Source of the DNA: Cristatella mucedo
Lineage: Eukaryota > Bryozoa > Phylactolaemata > Cristatellidae
DNA: 64,000 bases
Assembly: GCA_009760855.2 (NCBI GenBank)
Contig: WPIO01000001.1
Span: 22,926,001 to 22,990,000 of the forward strand
Direction of reading: 5' to 3'
Positions 49,022 to 60,118 of this stretch are shown in pieces. The notes under the pieces are model-generated. The model ran no database searches. It was not told where the DNA came from and was given only the letters and a program-made list of their open reading frames with translations. Each line of letters starts with the position of its first letter. Positions within the stretch are counted from its first letter, which is position 1. The translations under genes were made by a program, and so were the position numbers.

Positions 49022-50850
49022 AAATAATATTAATAATAATGGAACTTAAGAAGGGCCGTCAGATAAATCAATCTCTTTCTAGTCGCTTTACATTTGCTGC
49101 AAAACAGATAGACTTTCCATGAGTCTGAATTACTAGAAAAGTCGTTATAAAGCCAAAATAATGCCGACTCTTTCGAGCGATTAGTGGTTCTAAATCCGGA
49201 CTAGAACTTACTAGCTACTTGTGAAGTTTCAATATGTATGTTTAGGCTGGTCTGCCACAACTTGTTCTAGTATCTTTGGTAGAAACGGTCGAACGGATAC
49301 TGGGCAGAGGCTCCTCAAGTTCTTCTTGTCTTGTGTTGCTTTCTTGAGTAGAGGCCTGACTGCAGCCTTTGTGAAAGCTGCTGGGATACGATGTGAGGCT
49401 AAAGCCACATTTAAAATGTTATTATGCATGGCAGCAGCAGATCTGTTCATCTAAGAAGATGAAAAAAGAAGAGCCATGCAGAAGCAGTACAGTGGGAATA
49501 GGGTCTAGCGGACTACTTGTCTTCTTTGATTGGGATGTGAACTTCAGGATGAGGTCACTGGTGGCCTCCTTGACTGTAGACAGTGAGGTGCTTCGCGGCG
49601 GAATTGAAGGATATGATTCGAAAGCGGATGGTGCCACCATAGAGGTGGACTCCCTGATCTTGCATATCTTGTTTACAAAGAAGCTCGAACAGAGATCGGC
49701 TAGATCATCACAAGGATCACATGGTAAGGAGCTTCCGGGGGGGGGGCGGTTATGGGGACGGTTGATCGTATATTTCAGCATATTTGGATTGTGTATCTGG
49801 GATTTAACATTATTTTTATTTTTTTTGAAGCTAGACTTGGTCTTTGCTAGGATGATTTGATGTAATCTACAATTACCGTCGTATGCCTGACGATAGGAAG
49901 TCAGTCCTAATCTTGTACATGCTTTTTCAAACTTGCGCTTGGTATAAATCGCTCGTTTCATGTCTGCCTTAAACCATAGGCCATCTGAGTGAGGATACAC
50001 AGTGCGCTTTGTCAGAGGTGCGAAATCGTCAGCCATGTCTCCTAGTTTCGTGTTGTGGCATTCTAATAAGGATGACAGGTCAGAGGGAGGATTGAGCAGC
50101 AGGGGGAGAATAATAATATCATTATACCGACAGTATTAATTTCAAGGGTCTTAAGGTTTTGTAATTCGCATGTCTATTTAGATGTGCAGAAAGGTACACA
50201 CTGCAGACCGAATGAGATTTTCATGCCGTCTGATAAAGCAGAATTTGGCAATAATAAGCGATGCTAGTGTGCAGCTGTAGGAGACAATTCGGTCGATTGC
50301 GATAGCTTTGCTATGAGTAGGGCCATGCACATGAGCCACGTAAGAAAATGAGTCACTGTGCGAAACTCAGTTCTGGAGGTGTCAGATAAGCTATTTAAAT
50401 GATTTTAAGAACATCCACAATGAAGAAAGATCAAATTATTTTCGCAAATGGATTCGAAATGAAATCATAGAAATTTGAGATAACGGAAGACTAGGTACCA
50501 GGAGGGCGGTATACTGTGCAACTATTGGCAGCTTGCTGTCGTTTAAAATCAAAACAATAGATTCAAAAGACTGCTTTGAGGGTTTTGCAAACCGCTAGAA
50601 GTTGAAGGATGAGCGTGTGATGACTGCGACCTCGCCACTGATTTTGATTGATCTAGGGTAGGTAAGAGGGGGAAGCTTGTTTGGGTTACGTCATTAATAG
50701 TCGGGCAGCTAATTGATTTCAGCATGGTCTCGGTCACCGAAATCAGGTCCGATTCAGTTGCAGTTAATATATCACATACTGCTAGGGGTTTATTGCACAT
50801 CGAGTTATGATTACAAAGAGAGCTTTAAGATGGGCCGCCGGTGTTATGAC
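49022..50850 (-). mobile_element. LINE B, 5' part joined to its tail, RT core deleted
   Basis: Tail at 49022-49115, then a jump directly to the RT N-terminus (IPAAFTKAAVRPLLKKATQD, FLPKILEQVVADQ), the linker (LWFKADMKRAIYTKRKFEKA, IILAKTKSSFKKNKNN, DLADLCSSFFVNKI) and endonuclease remnants (CNKPLAVCDILTATESDLIS, VTETMLKS at ~50800-50720). The RT core and C-terminus are missing. Poly-G and poly-T runs near 49740 and 49815 add frameshifts. Confidence 0.82.
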
Positions 50851-51164
50851 AGGCCTGACGACTACTTACTTAGAGAGCTTCGTTGTATTGCGTGAGGAAG
50901 ATCGCTCAGGGTGATTCCAGACGACTCTGCGAATTGCAAATAAGTAGGGCTACCGGTCGCGGCCCCATTGAAGTTTTCTTGACGATTTTTTATTTTAATG
51001 CATAATTTACGGATCTTGGCAACAGCAACCACATCAAAGAATGCATACGAACGACTATGGCGAAACAATAATAAGGAAGTACGATCGTAGGTAACAAGTT
51101 GCTAGCAGCCGGAGAATTTAGCGCCACGGCCGCCGCCAGCGTGGCCCACCCAGTCCCCAGCTGC

Positions 51165-51235
51165 AAGCGTTTATAATAGTAAGGCATTTGATATAGCGCC
51201 CTCGGAGAACTGTTTCTAGGCACTTTACATTTTTT
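51165..51235 (-). mobile_element. LINE B tail scrap
   Basis: GGCATTTGATATAGCGCCCT, CGGAGAACTGTTTCTAGGCA, CTTTACATTT. Confidence 0.7.
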
Positions 51236-51439
51236 TAGATGCCATAGGCACGTAATTTCTTAAGTGCAACGGTCAAATAAAAAATAGAGATCAGCTTTGA
51301 AATAATTTTAGATGCGTTGGTTGCCAATGTTTGCATGTTCCCATTTACGATGTTTTCAAGAACTTTGATTTTCGTAAGAGAATTCTACAATTGACCTCAA
51401 ACGCCAGTATCTCTCGGTCTTAATGCCCGCGCAATAAAA

Positions 51440-51835
51440 CGCTTGCAATTTGTGCAAAAATGGGCGGCTCAGCTTAATCCTCATAAAAGCCAAAACTGCC
51501 ACGTTAAACCTCTGCTCGCTATCAGCCCTGACTGCCTAAGAAGCAGCGTATCGACTTCAAGATTCTTTCATCCCTGCAGGTCCATCCATCCTCTTACGTC
51601 GCACCTGTCTGAATTGGTTTCGTATCCAACCTACCGTCGTTCATCTGACCACCTACTCTGCTTTGGACTCTGGTCGATTGTTTGTTTCCCTAACTCACTT
51701 CAAATTCCTCGCAGACAGTGCCTTCTACCATGCTACTAAAGTTTGAAACTCACAATCGACTCGCATAACGCCATCTCCTGATTTGACGACATTCAAAAGG
51801 AAGCTAAAAGCTCACCCGCTTCAAACGACCTTTGT
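51440..51835 (+). mobile_element. LINE C (third L2-type LINE), C-terminal fragment
   Basis: Frame pieces recall the C-terminal end of L2-type proteins: CHVKPLLAISPDCL; then a shift with SRFFHPCRSIHPLTSHLSEL and VSYPTYRRSSDHLLCF; then shifted pieces around GACAGTGCCTTCTACCATGC and the PSPDLTTFKRKLKAHP-like end at ~51775-51820. The nucleotide sequence differs from both LINE A and LINE B. No tail or TSD located. Confidence 0.6.
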
Positions 51836-52770
51836 TCCGAGTATATTTTCCATCTAGATAATTATCCGTTATGAAGCTGCACTCCTTGTGGCCAATCAAA
51901 AGAGAGAAACTAATTTTCATAATCCTGCAGTGGAACTGTCTTTTTTATTTGCTTCCCTCTCGAGTGCTGAGTCACTGAGACTAACCTTTCCTCCCAAACT
52001 CACTAGGCTGTGAGTCCTTTGTGTGATTTTGCCTGCCTGTCTTATACCAATCGTTTGTATTTGAAATGCCGAAAAAAATACCCGTTTTTCATCAAAACAG
52101 TTTTAGCTAATTTATATGCATCATTTGTATAGCGGCGGGAAGGCCTTAACGGCTAAACCCGCGGCTTATAGTTGGAAACACAGAACCTCAAACCTTACTG
52201 ATTTTATTTCTTTCGAGTATTACGCCATATATTTATTTTTATTGTTATTATATTCTCGGCGTTGATTATCAAATTGGCTCCTCAGGTTACGTCTCGAGCG
52301 CGTCTGATGAGTTATGACTCCAAGATGTAACGGCACATCAGTTCCCTAATGAGAAAACAATTGGAAAGGATGAGCCGGACACTGACTGTATATGTAGAGG
52401 AGCGAGGTGTTAAACTAGATTTGAAAGTCCCAGCCTGAGGATGCAGAGACCTGACCTGCTTGATGAACTATGTTTCATCATAAATAATTAAAATATAATT
52501 AGTTGTTAGAGTCTGATTTCCTTGCGGTGCGGTTTCTGAGTATCGTTGGAAATAAGTGATCTGAAGTATGATTATGTAAGTACTACCAGAAGGGTCGGCG
52601 TTTTCGGCCACCGACTTCATGCTCGGTCAGGATTCTCTGACAGCGATGCAGAACGGACATAAATTTGAATTTAGGTTAACCGAGCTTAATAAAGTTTTCA
52701 CATATTTATCGGATAGCCGGCTCATATCTACTAATTAAAACGGGAAGGTGCGGCACGCCTCAAGATCGTG
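51836..52770. other. Non-coding stretch with a SINE2 scrap
   Basis: At 52118-52175 the reverse SINE2 body start is visible (CATTTGTATAGCGGCGGGAA, GGCCTTAACGGCTAAACCCG). The rest shows nothing recognised. Confidence 0.5.
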
Positions 52771-52778
52771 CACGAGCA

Positions 52779-53272
52779 TTGTGTGGCAAGATGGCGCACT
52801 TCCGTCAAGAGACAAGATGGCTCAGCAATGCCTTCCGTGACAGAACTACTAGGAATCAGCGAAGCGAGTCCACAGGCAGTGAGCTGGTCAAATCTATTGT
52901 AGTCAAGAGCTTAGAACACTATTTTGGCAGTAATTATGTTGTTGGTGTAGAAAACCAGCATTTCAGAACATTATTGGCTAGTTTAGGTTTGCATTAATAA
53001 GTAATAGATTTCAATCTGCTGTCGCTTGGATCCAGAAGGTTGAATCCATCCGTGAAAATCTATATCTCATCTTAAAAGCAGCAAGCTCAGAAGCAGTAAG
53101 AAATCCCCATCCATCTAGGAGGTATGCATTTACATTCGCAAAATTTCTGATCACGATTTATAATCGTTATTTAAGATTTGGTTCCCCTGCTAAGTCTGAG
53201 CTCTGGAAATTTCGTCAATCGCTGATTAACCAGAAAACTCCGAACCAAGGCAAACATGGCCGCTTCAAGTAA
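52779..53272 (+). pseudogene. Unknown ORF pair with a frameshift
   Basis: A 72-codon frame (ATG at 52791 or an upstream start; FRQETRWLSNAFRDRTTRNQ, LEHYFGSNYVVGVENQHFRT, stop at 52995) overlaps a second frame, open from 52982 to the stop at 53270. The second reads NRFQSAVAWIQKVESIRENL, RYAFTFAKFLITIYNRYLRF and WKFRQSLINQKT...GRFK. Together they look like one basic, helical ~160-aa protein broken near 52990. I do not recognise it. It could be part of a mobile element or a chance pair. Confidence 0.35.
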
Positions 53273-53689
53273 CTTTTTCCTTACTAGTAAGTTTTTTTTA
53301 AAGAATTTTATGTTCAGGTTGAAGTATTATGTTGTATTTTAGTTATTGTATACTAAAATTGATGTCTAACAAATGAGTTTTTATTGGAACCCAGATTTTT
53401 TTGCCTTATCCATATCTGCAGTCCTTCGGAAAATAACTCAATTTCACATTTATCACTGCACTGCTTCCAAAAATCCATATTTGAAAAAGGCATGGCCCTT
53501 TTGACAATTTTTGAGGCTTAATTAATTAAAAACTAAAACTTCCTACCAGCAAAAATAGAAAGTTAACAGTTGTTACAGTAATGTCAACATACAGCTACTA
53601 CGAAAGATTATTACATTTTCTTTGTGCTTCTATAAGCTATTATAGGCTATTTGCATGCAACTGTAATCGCCTTTCTTATAGCTTAATAT

Positions 53690-56095
53690 GACGCTCAGGA
53701 ATGCTCTTGACAAGTACCGTTCCAATTAATTCTATCCGTGTACAGAGTCATGGAGATTCCTTACAATTTAAAAAAAGACTTTAAAAAATGCGCCGTATTA
53801 AGCGCAGGCTTGAACGTCGTTTTAAGAAATCGGGGACTGATGCAGATCTAGTCAATTTCAAAGACTTCCTTCGAGTTTACACCCGAAATCTGAAAGAAGC
53901 CATGCCTTCTTTTTTCCCTCGAAAACAAAAAATTCCTGTCAGTCGGACCCAAAACTAATTTAGAAGAAAGTAAACCATTACTGGCCAATGCTGGGAGGTC
54001 TGACTCCCCAGATATTTACGGCTCAGCCGAAACGTTTTCAGCCGTTTTTTACCGAAAAAACTATGTACATTCGTGACACCTTTAAGCCCCATCCGAGTAA
54101 AGTGATTGTGGAATCACAAACTGTGACCTTCCTTAAAAAGATTTTATGAGGTTTCTGCATGCGATGTGACTACCTTAATAAGGTCTAGTAAAAAGAGCTC
54201 GTCTCATGAAGACCCTATACCATCATCTTTGTGGTCTTCACAGGCAGACCAACTTATCCCTTCCATAACGAGATTGTTAATGCTTCCTTGGAAAAGGGTT
54301 GTACCAAAGTCCTTCAAATCGGAAATTGTTAGAGTCATACTTAAAAAGCCTGGATTAGATACAGAGTTCTTGAAAACTATCGCCCAGTTTCTCTTCTTTC
54401 TTTCTTGTCAAATATTCTAGAAAAATAGTCGCTAACCAGCTGGTTGCATGTATTGAGAAAAATGAAATGTCGAAAACATTTCAATTGGGATTCAAGAGGG
54501 CGAACTGAAACTGAGCACTGAAACTTCTCTCCTCCGTGTTAACAATCACATTCTATCTGGCAAAATGACGGGAATGTCACCGCCTATCTCAGCTAGATCT
54601 ATCAGTTGCCTTCGACTCCATTGATCAAGATGTTCTACATGAACGATTGAGAACAACGATCGGTCGGGCAGACGTGGCCCTGGAGTGGTTCAAACCGTAC
54701 TTGTCTGATCGTGTTCAATCCGTGTCGTGTAAGGGTCAGCTCTCACACACGAGACGGTTGATATGTGGAGTCCGTCAAGGGACCGTTCTCGGTCCCTTGC
54801 TGTTCTCCATTTAAACTCAACCTCTGGGATGAGTCACTAAGGTCCATGAAATAGAATATCACCTTTATGCTGACGATGCCCAACTGTATTTGTCATTCAA
54901 ACCATCGGAATCTACTGCCTCAACTGATAAAACTGAATGCTTGACTTGCTGACATTCGACCCTGAATGTCGGAAAACTTCTTGAAACTAAATGACGATAA
55001 GACCGAACGCTGCTCATAGGACACCCTAAGCGTGTGGCTGAATTCAAAGGATTTGCTCTTCTAATAGGTGATGCTGTTTTGCCACAATCTCCACGTACTC
55101 GAAATTTAGGTGTCGTTTTTGACAGCTGCTTAACCTTTAAAAGCTTCATTCAGAAGACTGATTCTACAGCTAGTCATCACATCCGATCCCTATCTAAGAT
55201 TAAGGGCTGTCTTCCACAGTGGCTTGAAAAAAATGTTTTACTAGCTCTCATGTTCTGTCTCGGCGTGATTGTTGTAATTCCTTTTTGACTGGACTACCAA
55301 GAAAACCAACTAGGCCACTGCAGCTGGCTACGAATATGGCAGGGAGGCTAGTTTTTAAGTCCCAGAGATTTGACCACGTGTCTCCTTTGCTAAAAGAGCT
55401 AGGATGGCCAATGGTTGATCAACGGATGCAGAGCCAAGTTCTGACGCTGACCCACAAGGCCGACCACTGCTTGGCTTATTCATATCTAGCTAAACTGCTG
55501 CACCAGATTAAGCCTCGTCGTGCCCTCAGGTCCTGTGTGGAAAGTAAATTAGCTGCTCCATTCCTCCGCTTAAAGACCTTTGGGGACAGAAGCTTTAACT
55601 CTGCAGATCCTAGGCTGTAGAACTCGCTTCAACAACTCTTACGCAACGACAACTACTCTCCTGTTGCCAACTGTAGCTCATCCTTTTCAGCGGTCCTGCA
55701 CTGCTACATCCAAGCTACTCACTACCTCAACTGCTCTCATGACTCTGCTATGCTCCGCACTTTTTCTTTGTTGCTTGAGATGAAGTATGTTGGCTACCGA
55801 ATGCATACCGGGAGCCGCTTAGGCTGTCAGTGAGCTATACAAAAATCCTGGCTGATAAAACGGCCTATTTTTGTATAGCGACAGAAGAGCCTTTACGGCT
55901 ATCACCACCGCTTGCAGTAACGATAAAGGATCGCCCACCACAGGAATCGAACACGCGACCTCGGGACCGAGGTCGTGAAAGCAACCACTTTACCTAGTGT
56001 CCCATCACGGCTCACCACTATACAAAACTTCTGCGTGACACGCACGTAGTATTTCTGGCTTTGTGGAGTTACAGACGGAGATAAATTACAATGAA
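53690..56095 (+). mobile_element. LINE A, second long copy, dead
   Basis: It starts 5'-truncated in the linker (AATATGACGCTCAGGAATGC = MTLRNAL). It follows the order of the longest copy: KFKKRL-like linker, RT N-terminus (MTTLIRSSKKSSSHEDPIPS), ...[34 protein letters not shown], a YADDAQLYLSF-type box near 54870, RNLGVVFDSCLTFKSFIQKT, and RALRSCVESKLAAPFLRLKT near the end. The tail at 55835-56095 is split by a SINE2. It carries many frameshifts. Confidence 0.85.
55848..56013 (-). repeat. SINE2 copy in a LINE A tail
   Basis: On the - strand: GAGCCGTGATGGGACACTAG (A box region), GTAAAGTGGTTGCTTTCACG, GACCTCGGTCCCGAGGTCGC, B box GTTCGATTCC, TGTGGTGGGCGATCCTTTAT, body GCAAGCGGTGGTGATAGCCG and end CGCTATACAAAAATAGG. 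The LINE A sequence CTATACAAAA..CTG is present on both sides, giving an apparent target duplication of about 15 bases. Confidence 0.88.
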
Positions 56096-56099
56096 ATAG

Positions 56100-57000
56100 C
56101 ATTTCGAATTGTCTAGTTGAGCAAAATGTATTAAGTGATTTAAAAATAGTTTTGCACTTTGTTGTCAGCATAGTACTAGAACCAAGAGTCGTAGCCTTAG
56201 ACATTCTGTTACTTGTCACTCACCTTGTATCATTAATTCTTATGTTAAAATAATGCTAGCTATTGAGCATGAAGCGATGCAAACTCATGATCTCGAGCAT
56301 TTATATATTAGGTCACTTTTCTATACCGGGATATGGTTTTATTCAGCTATAACTATTGTTCCGGCAAGCTATACTCTATAAGATATATAAATAAGTTTTT
56401 CATTATCAATTAGACCTCAACTGAAGCATATATTCTTAGCGAGTTATACAATCTTAATGCAGCTGCTGGTCTCAATATGATGCAGATCTTAAATTAAATT
56501 TGGTAAGGTTAAATGTTGTCTAATTAACAGCTTTGACGCCACTTGTTATTCAACTTCATGCAATATTTCCAAAAAACTATACGAAGAAAGGTTATTTACA
56601 AAAAAATTAGCTTATCAAAACTTTGCAGCCTCAAATTTTTCTTAGGTTAATAAAGCTGTTAGAAAAGCCGAGCAGTAAAACTCTCAATGTCTACAGATCG
56701 TCACTTCATGTCAGTCACAGGGGAAAGTTAGCCAGCCATTCCAGTACTAACCATCCTCGATTGATTTCCGTTGGGCATGTGCGGACATGCCTGTGTAAGA
56801 ACTCATTTATTTTGTTGTTAGATATTACTGCTGCCTGATTTTACATTCGAGGCATAATGAAAATCTGTTGTTCATCCGTAAATACTTGCCATCTTTCCGA
56901 AGAATTCACAAAAACAATTGAGCTTCCTGTATATTCGTAAGGGCGTTTTGGCTAGAATTCTGATCAGTATGCAATCTCTTAAGTAATCTAATATATATAA
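56100..57000. other. Non-coding stretch
   Basis: Very AT-rich; no gene or repeat recognised. It may include the promoter region of the gene that starts near 57170. Confidence 0.5.
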
Positions 57001-57002
57001 AT

Positions 57003-57142
57003 ATAATTCATTTGTATAGCGCCCCAAGAAAAACTTAATCTGTAATCAGGCGCATTACACGTGCCTCGGGGCTCGAGCCTACGACCTCAGCCAGGCCTTG
57101 GTCGGGGCGAGCACCTTAATCACTGACCAAACCATCTCACGC
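57003..57142 (-). repeat. SINE1 copy upstream of the PAN-domain gene
   Basis: In reverse: ATTCATTTGTATAGCGCCCC, CTTAATCTGTAATCAGGCGC, GGGGCTCGAGCCTACGACCT, TTGGTCGGGGCGAGCACCTT and AATCACTGACCAAACC. It is the only SINE1 here on the - strand and ends ~28 bases before the likely start codon. Confidence 0.85.
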
Positions 57143-57156
57143 ATTGATGTTTTCAG

Positions 57157-57325
57157 GTTTGGCCCAAAGATGACACGTAGAAATGACTGTATTTCGTTCA
57201 TTGTTATCACACTGATCGGCTGCCATGGTTTTGTTACGACATCTGCTGCAGACTTCTATGCCTATTACGTCGTGCCTGACGTCTGGATTACATCTACCAG
57301 CTCACTCCTTCAGAACTTTACGACC
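57157..57325 (+). CDS. Putative secreted PAN/apple protein, exon 1 (signal peptide)
   Basis: An acceptor-like TTTTCAG ends at 57156 and ATG lies at 57170. The first residues MTRRNDCISFIVITLIGCHG then FVTTSA form a signal peptide: a charged start and a hydrophobic core, with cleavage likely after TTSAA. The mature start, YYVVPDVWITSTSSLLQNFT, resembles the strand preceding a PAN module. The exon end is uncertain: GT at 57326 keeps the frame into the exon at 58083 (FTT|ISCTSWC), but it is a weak donor. The frame is otherwise open to a stop at 57377. Confidence 0.55.
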
Positions 57326-57828
57326 GTCACGTCGGCAAGTGCTAAGCGTACCATTAAGGACCATCTATTCGTTTGCTAGCACAATATGTACCATTCTCAA
57401 TTTCATTCGTCTTAAGGTAGCAGCTACAGAATAATACGTTACCGAAACGAGCTGCAGAATGATCTAACCTCTACTACTAGGTAAAGGCACGCCTTTAGGG
57501 ATCTTCAATTCGCCGTCGAACAATGCAAAGCAGGCTAGGTCTGCCTCTTATAGCTGCAAGAAAATGATGCCTTTGGTGCCACATACCCTGGCAAAACCTT
57601 GGCACACACTGGCACTGGCTTTACTTTGAGACTCAATTAATACGCAGTTGCACGGTCTAATTACTTGAAGCTGCTCAGAGAATAAGAATATTCACCTGTA
57701 ATAAGCTGAGACGCAAAATTAACACGTCAACAATAAAATGAACAATACGACTCAATTTTGGTGCATACAGAGTTTTGCACCACCATATAAATGTTCATGG
57801 AATATTTTCTCACCATTTTGTAATACCT

Positions 57829-57990
57829 GATGTGTGGCACTCTAGGTAAGGCGGTTGCTTTCATGACCTCGGTTCCGAGGTCGTGGGTTCGATTCCTGTG
57901 GTGGGCGATTCTTTATCACTACTGCAAGCGGTGGTGATAGCCGTAAAGGCCCTTCCATCACTATACAAAAAAACTGTTTAATCAGCTGGG
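57829..57990 (+). repeat. SINE2 copy in the PAN-gene intron
   Basis: GGCACTCTAGGTAAGGCGGT (A box), TGCTTTCATGACCTCGGTTC, GAGGTCGTGGGTTCGATTCC (B box), GGTGGGCGATTCTTTATCAC, GCAAGCGGTGGTGATAGCCG, CACTATACAAAAAAACTGTT, TAATCAGCTGG. It is a well preserved SINE2. Confidence 0.88.
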
Positions 57991-58082
57991 AATTATTTAT
58001 TTATTTATGTGTGCATATCATAAGCAGCCAAATCGTGGTTAGTCTAAATCAGTAAACTAATTTTAGTTGCCATTAATTTCAG

Positions 58083-58221
58083 ATTTCATGTACATCATGG
58101 TGTTCAGTGATCCCAAAGTGCGCTTTTGCACAGTACTACTACAAAAACAACTTATGCCAATTGCATCAGATTCAAGGCTTTCAGAGCAGGAATGCAGAAG
58201 GAAATTCCATCAATGTCAAAT
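58083..58221 (+). CDS. PAN/apple-like module exon 2
   Basis: Acceptor TTAATTTCAG ends at 58082; donor AAAT|GTGAGT follows 58221. The frame ISCTSWCSVIPKCAFAQYYY then KNNLCQLHQIQGFQ gives C-x3-C-x5-C-x2-F/A-x2-Y...LCQL, the cysteine and aromatic spacing of PAN/apple modules, which are extracellular protein- or glycan-binding domains. It leaves phase 1, in agreement with exon 3. Only one frame is open. Confidence 0.65.
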
Positions 58222-58368
58222 GTGAGTAGTGATGCTATTCCCAGCAATGAAAAAGAAAAAATAGAACACGCACGGGTCATATTTGATGCACTTCTTTTCT
58301 GATGACTTACAGATGACGGCCGATTGACTATTGAACTGCCTTTCTTGCCATCTTCCCTTACGTTACAG

Positions 58369-58700
58369 TAAATCTTTCCGTCACTGAAGTGGACTCGATT
58401 TATCAAGATCTGGCTGACCTACTCGTCTTAGGAGGACAGACGGATGGCCCAGGATATTACACTCACGACAGCACACGGAGTGCTTCTCACTGTCAACAAC
58501 TATGTGCGGTCATGACGTGTAGCCATTTTGCTTACAATCGCATTAGGAAACTCTGCTATGTCTGTGCAACAGACTTTTATAACTCATGGACGAATGTTAC
58601 TGATTCAGATCCGGGATGGACAAGCTACTACAAGAAGCAACCTGGTGAACTTAAATTCTATATGTGTCCCTACCAGTCCTGTTATCTAGTACTTACTTAG
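58369..58700 (+). CDS. PAN/apple-like module exon 3
   Basis: Acceptor CGTTACAG ends at 58368. Entering in phase 1 it reads NLSVTEVDSIYQDLADLLVL, GPGYYTHDSTRSASHCQQLC and AVMTCSHFAYNRIRKLCYVC, a second PAN-type cysteine pattern, then PGWTSYYKKQP. The frame stops at 58698-58700. A candidate donor, CCTG|GTGAAC at 58645, falls right where the module should end, so the gene may continue further. I saw no convincing next exon. Confidence 0.6.
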
Positions 58701-59380
58701 TATAGTACAGCAGACTATTAAAATACCCGAAGGGTGGCTCACTAATTGACTGTTCAATATATATGTCATAATTATCATTCTTATACATTTTAGGAGAATT
58801 TCTACTTTGAAAAACTGGAGATGGTAGACATCATTTACAATTTTTTAATTTATTAAATAATTAATTTAGCAAAACTTCCTCTAAGTGGAAGAGAGAGTGC
58901 AGCCATCTAGTTGATGCTACGTGGTCATATCCTCTTTGAAACATATCCGTAGAATAGGGTCGTTTCCAAGGGTCAAATAATGTTATCCTCAGAGTGAGAA
59001 TGCAAGTTTTTATTGTAGCCGAGCTTACCGTAACTTAAATGTAGTAGTACATCTTGCACAATCAAGCATTACCTAGTGTCCGATTGGAAAACAATACTAA
59101 AGTATACCATGGCAGCAGTGAAGTTATAGCTTTGGAATATCTGTCCTCCATGCAGCCTCAAGTTGGCAACACACCTTAAAGTACACTCACTACCAACAGA
59201 AGCAAGTAAACCCTGTGTTACTCTCGATCTGTTATTTTGTATTTAGGGTTGGTTTGAAGACGGTAAATTAAAGCTGGACAAAAATGCATAGGAATGAAAT
59301 GAAACTCAAAAGTGAGATCGGCCAAACTGTACTGATCCGGCGGAGTCTTTTAGACGACTGTATTCAGATTGAGTATTTAT
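58701..59380. other. Non-coding stretch
   Basis: No further exon or repeat recognised. Confidence 0.45.
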
Positions 59381-59381
59381 G

Positions 59382-60118
59382 GAATGTATTGTAATGTATC
59401 TCCGTCTGTAACTCCACAAAGTCATAAAGACCATGTGGGTGTTACGCAGGAGAGTTTTCTATAGCCCACTCACAGCCTAAGCGGCTTTCGGTACGCATTC
59501 GGTACCCAACAGACTTTGTCTCACGCAACAAAGAGAAAGTGGGAAGCATAGCAGAGTGAGGAGACCAGTTAAGGTAGTGAGTAGCATAGAAGTAGTAGCT
59601 CAGGACCACTGAAAATGATGTGCCATAGTCGGCAGTTGGAGAGACGTTGTCGTTGCCTAAGAATTGTGGAAGCGAGTTTCACAGTCTAGGACCTGCAGAG
59701 CTAAAGCTTCTGTCGCCAACTGTCTTTAAGCGGAGGAATGAGACAGCTAATTTGTTGTCCACACAGGACCTGAGGGCGAGAACAGGATGAAACTGATGCA
59801 GCAGTTCAGCTAGGTATGAAGGAGCCAAGCCGTGGCGGGCCGTGTGGGTCAGCGTAAGAACTTTGCTCTATATACTTTGATAAACCGGCAACCATCCGAG
59901 CTTTTTCAGCAAAGGAGACACGTGCTCAAACCGGTGGGACTTGAAGACTAGCCTCGCAGCCATATTCATAGTCCGTCCGCTGCATTGGCATAATAGCTTT
60001 CTTTGGCAGCCCAGCCAAAAGGGAATTACCTGCCTGTAAAATGATTGGTTCGCATAGAATCGCTCCAACGTCTTTCGTAAGCAGGGCTCACTATTCCAAA
60101 AAAACTTTTCATTGGATA
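59382..60118 (-). mobile_element. LINE A 3' fragment
   Basis: The reverse tail AATGTATTGTAATGTATCTC starts it, then AAAGACCATGTGGGTGTTAC. The C-terminal region follows in reverse (GACCTGCAGAGCTAAAGCTT, CTGTCGCCAACTGTCTTTAA), up to the RLVFKSHRFEHVSPLLKKLG remnant near 59900-59960. It fades past 60020. Confidence 0.85.
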
